This document shows, in pieces, positions 63,933 through 64,000 of a DNA stretch of 64,000 nucleotides (positions within the stretch are counted from its first letter, which is position 1; each line of letters starts with the position of its first letter). Source of the stretch: Spirosoma taeanense (GTDB taxonomy: Bacteria; Bacteroidota; Bacteroidia; Cytophagales; Spirosomataceae); contig NZ_CP053435.1 of assembly GCF_013127955.1 (NCBI RefSeq), forward strand, positions 4,092,001 through 4,156,000. Reading direction: 5' to 3'. The notes beneath the pieces are model-generated. The model was given only the letters and a program-made list of their open reading frames with translations, had not been told where the DNA came from and searched no databases. Both the position numbers and the translations under genes were made by a program.

Positions 63933-64000
63933 GCGGGATGCCCCTGCGGGCTGGAAACGGTTTGTTGCTCAACAACAAATGAAGGTAAAAAGAATCCCAA

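Overview
The window looks like chromosome of a Cytophagales-type Bacteroidota (Spirosoma/Fibrella-like). Pointers are two SusC/SusD outer-membrane uptake loci, a GldA-type gliding ABC ATPase, a type IX secretion (T9SS) sorting tail on a GH5 enzyme, bacillithiol synthesis (BshA), a sphingolipid-style fatty acid hydroxylase, ECF sigma/FecR pairs and several TAnnTTTG promoter boxes. No rRNA, tRNA, integrase, transposase or CRISPR array was seen. The genus is inference.

Layout. 1-3422 (minus): a glycosyltransferase followed by a GH130 phosphorylase/hydrolase cut by the window edge. 3690-23244 (minus): the standout region, about 19.5 kb holding eight tandem paralogues (called A-H here) of secreted fibre-like proteins. 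Each has a signal peptide, a variable run of 17-residue NTxxGxxAGxxNTTGxx repeats, a near-constant neck that passes into 14-residue YadA-head-like repeats, a conserved C-terminal domain (DWSDYVF...LPGVPSA) and a coiled coil. Paralogue D carries a complete extracellular DNase (endonuclease/exonuclease/phosphatase fold) at its N-terminus. H is split by a one-base frameshift. F and H share a 400-bp segment with only nine, all synonymous, differences. A decayed T9SS-tail gene sits between G and H.

23544-34415: an MMPL/RND exporter, an amino acid permease plus GH5 pair, gldA, a DUF4136 lipoprotein, aroB, an MFS transporter and a manganese catalase. 34477-40881 (minus): a SusC-SusD-lipoprotein operon ending in a Tat-exported PLP aminotransferase, with a 360-nt leader containing an attenuator-like hairpin. 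A divergent, wrecked SusC fragment follows (41511-42045).

42187-48648: a BamA-like barrel, a family 2 glycosyltransferase and two SDR-fold oxidoreductases in a tight plus-strand cluster; then a GT9 heptosyltransferase-like gene (minus), an M16 peptidase and a MazG-like pyrophosphohydrolase. 48668-52219 (minus): a giant FG-GAP/ASPIC lipoprotein. 52441-60524 (plus): a complete trans-envelope-regulated glycan locus: ECF sigma, FecR, STN-bearing SusC, SusD and a GH43 lipoprotein, probably for arabinose- or xylose-containing glycan. 60595-63932 (minus): fatty acid hydroxylase, type II NADH dehydrogenase and bshA.

The genes fit a free-living, surface-gliding glycan degrader that also displays a large, recombining family of repeat fibres. 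Family names come from reading motifs; no database search was run.
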